Translations under genes and position numbers: made by a program
Part shown: positions 7,301 through 8,291 of the stretch, piece by piece
Numbering within the stretch: the first letter of the stretch is position 1
Layout: the number at the start of each line of letters is the position of its first letter
Assembly: GCA_030145965.1 (NCBI GenBank)
Contig: JASKZT010000247.1
Coordinates: 1-8,291 of the forward strand
Direction of reading: 5' to 3'
Source of the DNA: Ornithinimicrobium sp.
GTDB taxonomy: Bacteria; Actinomycetota; Actinomycetes; Actinomycetales; Dermatophilaceae
Length of the DNA: 8,291 nt
The notes under the pieces: model-generated
Told to the model about the DNA's origin: nothing
Databases searched by the model: none
What the model saw: the letters and a program-made list of their open reading frames with translations, nothing else

Positions 7301-7674
7301 TCGGCGCCGTCGGGGAGGTTGGGCGCCTGGGCCAGGACCTGACGCTGGAGCTGGGTCTGCGCGGCGCCCAGGTCGGTGCCGTAGTCGAGCTCGACGACGA
7401 CCGAGGAGAAGCCGTCGGTGCTGGTCGAGGTGACCTCGACGACGTCGCTCAGGCCCTGCGCCACCACCTCGATCGGCTCGGTGACCTGCTGCTCCACGAC
7501 CGAGCTGCTCGAGCCGGGGACCGGCGTGGTGACCGCGAGCACGGGGAACTGCAGCGACGGGAAGAGCTCGCGCGGCAGCGCGGTGGTCGACCACAGGCCC
7601 GCCAGCACGGCGAAGAGGGTCGTCAGCGCCACGAGGGCGCGGTTGCGGACGCTGAACAGCGTGAGGCGCGACAT
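4390..7674 (-). CDS. RND (AcrB/HAE1-type) efflux transporter permease
   Basis: The 1094-residue protein is a complete proton-driven RND pump of the ACR_tran family, closest in motif style to Gram-positive SwrC-type members. TM1 is at about 13-31, a large extracytoplasmic loop spans 32-395, TM2-TM6 run about 398-550, TM7 is at 588-606, a second loop spans 607-908, and TM8-TM12 run about 911-1065. The TM4 motif GLTIAVGRVVDDSIVVIENI keeps the proton-relay pair Asp461/Asp462. In TM10, GIVVTNAIVLID has Thr979 where AcrB has its relay lysine, as in other HAE1 proteins. N-terminal RELFPSLQFPVLAVTTPVPG matches the family start. Residues about 251-311 are an Ala/Gln/Glu-rich insertion relative to AcrB, near the docking/porter boundary. 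No adaptor or outer-membrane channel gene is present. The ATG lacks a Shine-Dalgarno and lies 9 nt after a TAGGCT -10-like box, so the mRNA may be leaderless. The substrate is unknown; control by the divergent MarR is likely. Confidence 0.95.
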   Translation of the reverse strand: MSRLTLFSVRNRALVALTTLFAVLAGLWSTTALPRELFPSLQFPVLAVTTPVPGSSSSVVEQQVTEPIEVVAQGLSDVVEVTSTSTDGFSSVVVELDYGTDLGAAQTQLQRQVLAQAPNLPDGADPQIFAGNLDDFPIIQLAATGGEGVDAADLVDRLERLVVPEIEDVDGVRAATLSGVADRVVTVDLDPDEAVAAGASVPAVTQLLQANGVVVPGGTVLDGDAELAVQVGSRLTSVEEVEGLPLLTPQVAGRQQALTQQQAAADEARGAADEAAQAAASSPQDPELAAGAAAALAAAEQAEAALEEAGEVAIPTLGDVAAVTLEDRPATAYTRTNGEPSVGLAVTKTPEGNAVEISHALEDLRGEIDTALGGGELVTIFDGAPFIEKSIEDLATEGLLGLGFAILVVLVFLLSVRLTLVTAVSIPLSLLIALIGLQVLGYSLNILTLGGLTIAVGRVVDDSIVVIENIKRHLVEGVDKVSTIVHAVREVAGAITASTVTTVIVFLPLGFVTGQVGELFRPFAVTVSLAMLASLLVALTIIPVLGYWFLAGGTPPRHGEETEEGRDAPDRLQRAYLPVLRRAVGHPWITVVLAAALLAGTGWAATLLKTDFIGSAGENSLQATLTLPTGTRLADTDEQARQVEEWLADQEEVSAYQVVAGSPGGIEAVFLGSGANTATFAMTLEQGVDGEAFGEELTAHVEEKLGEDASIVATAGQQRGSSDLEVVVQAQDVDALREAAGSVSALLGEVGATDVVNDLTDTVPALRVQVDRAAAAEAGVTEAQVGQLVQAATDGATVGRVEFDARQVDVVVRQGEAQDLDALTDVEVARGADDLPVRLGDVAELETVEEAVTITRVDGLRAATVSGRPAGDDLGALSAELAQRLERLDVPDGVQVELGGVSADQQAAFSALGLALLAAVAIVYLVMVATFNSLVQPLILLVSVPFAATGSIGLLLLTGTALDVASMVGLLMLIGIVVTNAIVLIDLVNQYRARGLDRRDALFEGSRHRLRPIIMTALATILALTPMALAVTGGGAFISQPLAIVVIGGLLSSTLLTLILVPVLYELVERGSGWVTGLSGRRAARRTAAPTVTR
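6742..6924 (-). other. Ala-rich helical insertion within the RND transporter
   Basis: This DNA encodes residues about 251-311 of the transporter: QQALTQQQAAADEARG, AADEAAQAAASS, a PQDPEL break, then AAALAAAEQAEAALEEAGE. The pattern suggests two antiparallel helices with a Pro/Asp turn, a coiled-coil hairpin. Aligned by eye, it replaces a short beta turn of AcrB, between the strands matching ILLKV and VLLRDVAKIEL. Confidence 0.65.
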
Positions 7675-7680
7675 AGGATG

Positions 7681-7691
7681 CCTAGCCTAGG
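7681..7691. promoter_or_regulatory. Palindrome with overlapping divergent -10 boxes; putative MarR operator
   Basis: CCTAGCCTAGG is a perfect palindrome around a central base. It contains TAGCCT on the plus strand (7683-7688) and TAGGCT on the minus strand (7689-7684), both TANNNT -10-like hexamers facing the MarR gene and the RND gene. A MarR dimer bound here could block both promoters. No convincing -35 elements were found, and assigning the palindrome to MarR is inference from position. Confidence 0.45.
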
Positions 7692-7723
7692 AGCAACAGT
7701 TAGCCCGGGGCGAACTGACGGAC

Positions 7724-7728
7724 GGAGG
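7724..7728 (+). promoter_or_regulatory. Ribosome binding site of the MarR gene, with short spacing
   Basis: GGAGG ends only 3 nt before the ATG at 7732, shorter than the usual 5-9 nt. It still favours this start over the in-frame ATG at 7678, which has no ribosome binding site and lies 4 bp from the RND start codon. Confidence 0.5.
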
Positions 7729-7731
7729 CAG

Positions 7732-8220
7732 ATGGGCACGGAGCCGGACGAGCGGCGCGCGGGGCTGGTCGCGCGGGTGGCCGACGCCGAGGACGAGCTG
7801 CACGCCCTCGTCGTGCGCTGTCTCGGGCCGGTCGTGGTGCCGGCCGACCTCACGCTGCGCCAGGTGCAGGTGCTCGCGCTGGTCCGCTCAAACCCCGACC
7901 TCACCGGGCAGGACCTGGCCCGGCTGCTCGACGTCACGACGCCGACGACGAGCGGCATCGTGGAGCGGATCGTCTCCCGGGGATGGCTGGAGCGTCGGCC
8001 CGACCCCGAGGACCGGCGCCGCACGCTGCTGAGGGTGACGGCGGAGGGCGAGGAGGTGCTCGACGCGCTCGAGGGGCCGCCTCGCCAGGCCCGGGCGCGG
8101 CTGCTCGACGGCCTGCAGGTGGAGGAGCTGGAGGACCTGGCCAGGCTGGTCGGGCGCCTGCTGGACCTGGCCCGGGAGCCCGGTGCGGGGCGCGGTGCCG
8201 AGGGGTCGCCGCAGGCCTAG
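7732..8220 (+). CDS. MarR family winged-helix transcriptional regulator
   Basis: The 162-residue protein has the MarR layout. An N-terminal dimerisation helix (about 10-33) is followed by LTLRQVQVLALV (40-51), then a helix-turn-helix LTGQDLARLLDVTTPTTSGIVERIVSRGWLERR (57-89) with recognition helix about 70-82. The wing PDPEDRRRTLLRVTAEG (90-106) carries the family's Asp-x-Arg signature, and a C-terminal dimerisation helix follows (about 123-150). MarR proteins bind palindromic operators as dimers and usually release them on binding a small ligand. The gene is divergent from the RND transporter, a classic arrangement in which the regulator represses both itself and the pump. The palindrome at 7681-7691 is the likely operator. 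Cys30 is the only cysteine, so a two-cysteine redox switch within one subunit is not possible. The ligand is unknown. The TAG stop lies in GCCTAGGC. Extension to the ATG at 7678 would add 18 unconserved-looking residues. Confidence 0.92.
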   Translation: MGTEPDERRAGLVARVADAEDELHALVVRCLGPVVVPADLTLRQVQVLALVRSNPDLTGQDLARLLDVTTPTTSGIVERIVSRGWLERRPDPEDRRRTLLRVTAEGEEVLDALEGPPRQARARLLDGLQVEELEDLARLVGRLLDLAREPGAGRGAEGSPQA

Positions 8221-8225
8221 GCACG

Positions 8226-8243
8226 ACGCCCTGTCGCAGGCGT
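8226..8243 (+). other. Inverted repeat between the MarR gene and the next gene
   Basis: CCTG-TCG-CAGG (8230-8240), flanked by ACG and CGT with one bulged base, can fold into a bulged stem of about 7 bp. It could end the MarR transcript, though no T-run follows. It could also be an operator, since it touches the -10-like TACGTT of the next gene. Confidence 0.3.
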
Positions 8244-8248
8244 ACGTT
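8243..8248 (+). promoter_or_regulatory. Possible -10 box of a leaderless promoter
   Basis: TACGTT fits TANNNT and ends 6 nt before the ATG at 8255. In actinobacteria this spacing is typical of leaderless mRNAs whose transcription starts at the start codon. No convincing -35 element was seen. Confidence 0.4.
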
Positions 8249-8254
8249 AGGCGC

Positions 8255-8291
8255 ATGAACCGCCACGGCGCGCTCACCCCCAGTGCTCCCC
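8255..8291 (+). CDS. Start of an unidentified gene, cut by window end
   Basis: An ATG opens a frame reading MNRHGALTPSAP up to the window end. The product is not recognisable from 12 residues. Support is the -10-like TACGTT just upstream and the tight position after the MarR gene, on the same strand with a 34-nt gap. There is no Shine-Dalgarno, so either it is leaderless or the real start lies elsewhere. Confidence 0.4.
   Translation, partial: MNRHGALTPSAP

Noticed and set aside
4391..7594. Minus-strand open frame running upstream of the lipoprotein gene for over 1000 codons
   Set aside because: This part is Arg/Pro/Gly-rich and lies in another frame of the RND gene. Only the section from the ATG at 4390, with signal peptide and lipobox, looks like protein.
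7678..7731. Upstream ATG start for the MarR gene at 7678
   Set aside because: It has no ribosome binding site, would overlap the putative divergent promoter palindrome, and adds residues not expected in the family. GGAGG precedes the ATG at 7732.
1..8291. Mobile element, defence system, CRISPR array or tRNA
   Set aside because: No transposase, integrase, nuclease or toxin-like protein, no regularly spaced repeats and no tRNA-like sequence was seen on either strand.

Overview
The window comes from a high-GC, monoderm actinobacterium. Coding sequence is strongly GC-biased, GTG starts are common, start and stop codons overlap by 1-4 nt, and the Tad pilus, RND and MarR families present are typical of the phylum. 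An Intrasporangiaceae/Ornithinimicrobium-like member of Micrococcales is only a guess. Seven genes are complete and two are cut by the window edges. No RNA gene, insertion sequence, phage gene or CRISPR array was seen, and no gene-free gap exceeds about 150 bp.

Left part (1-3287, minus strand): a Tad/Flp pilus operon. A sigma70-like promoter at 3354-3382 drives, in transcription order: an unrecognised protein with a C-terminal four-cysteine zinc ribbon (3287-2517); a CpaB/RcpC-type SAF-domain protein (2520-1798); a CpaE/TadZ ATPase whose reading frame runs on without a stop or new start into a TadE-like pseudopilin (1801-284); and a second TadE-like protein that leaves the window (287-1). Every junction is a 4-nt overlap, so the genes are probably co-translated. 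The motor ATPase (TadA/CpaF) and the platform proteins TadB and TadC are not between cpaE and tadE, where many Tad loci carry them. The CpaE-TadE fusion keeps a prepilin-peptidase-like site (basic stretch, Gly396, Glu401) at the domain boundary. That suggests processing could separate the two halves; it is the most interesting feature here.

Middle part (3436-7674, minus strand): an envelope/export operon. A 1094-residue HAE1-type RND transporter is followed by a lipoprotein of probable PsbP/Mog1-like fold (TGATG overlap) and a DUF192 protein (1-nt gap). There is no membrane-fusion adaptor. The transporter has a roughly 60-residue Ala/Gln/Glu-rich, probably helical insertion in its first extracytoplasmic porter loop. 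A GC-rich hairpin separates this operon from the Tad promoter.

Right part (7675-8291): a MarR-family regulator is transcribed divergently from the RND gene. The 57-bp intergenic region contains an 11-bp palindrome with a TANNNT -10-like hexamer on each strand, a plausible site for MarR to control both promoters. The RND gene lacks a Shine-Dalgarno sequence and may be leaderless. At the far right a new plus-strand gene seems to begin at 8255, also with a leaderless-type promoter, but only 12 codons are visible.
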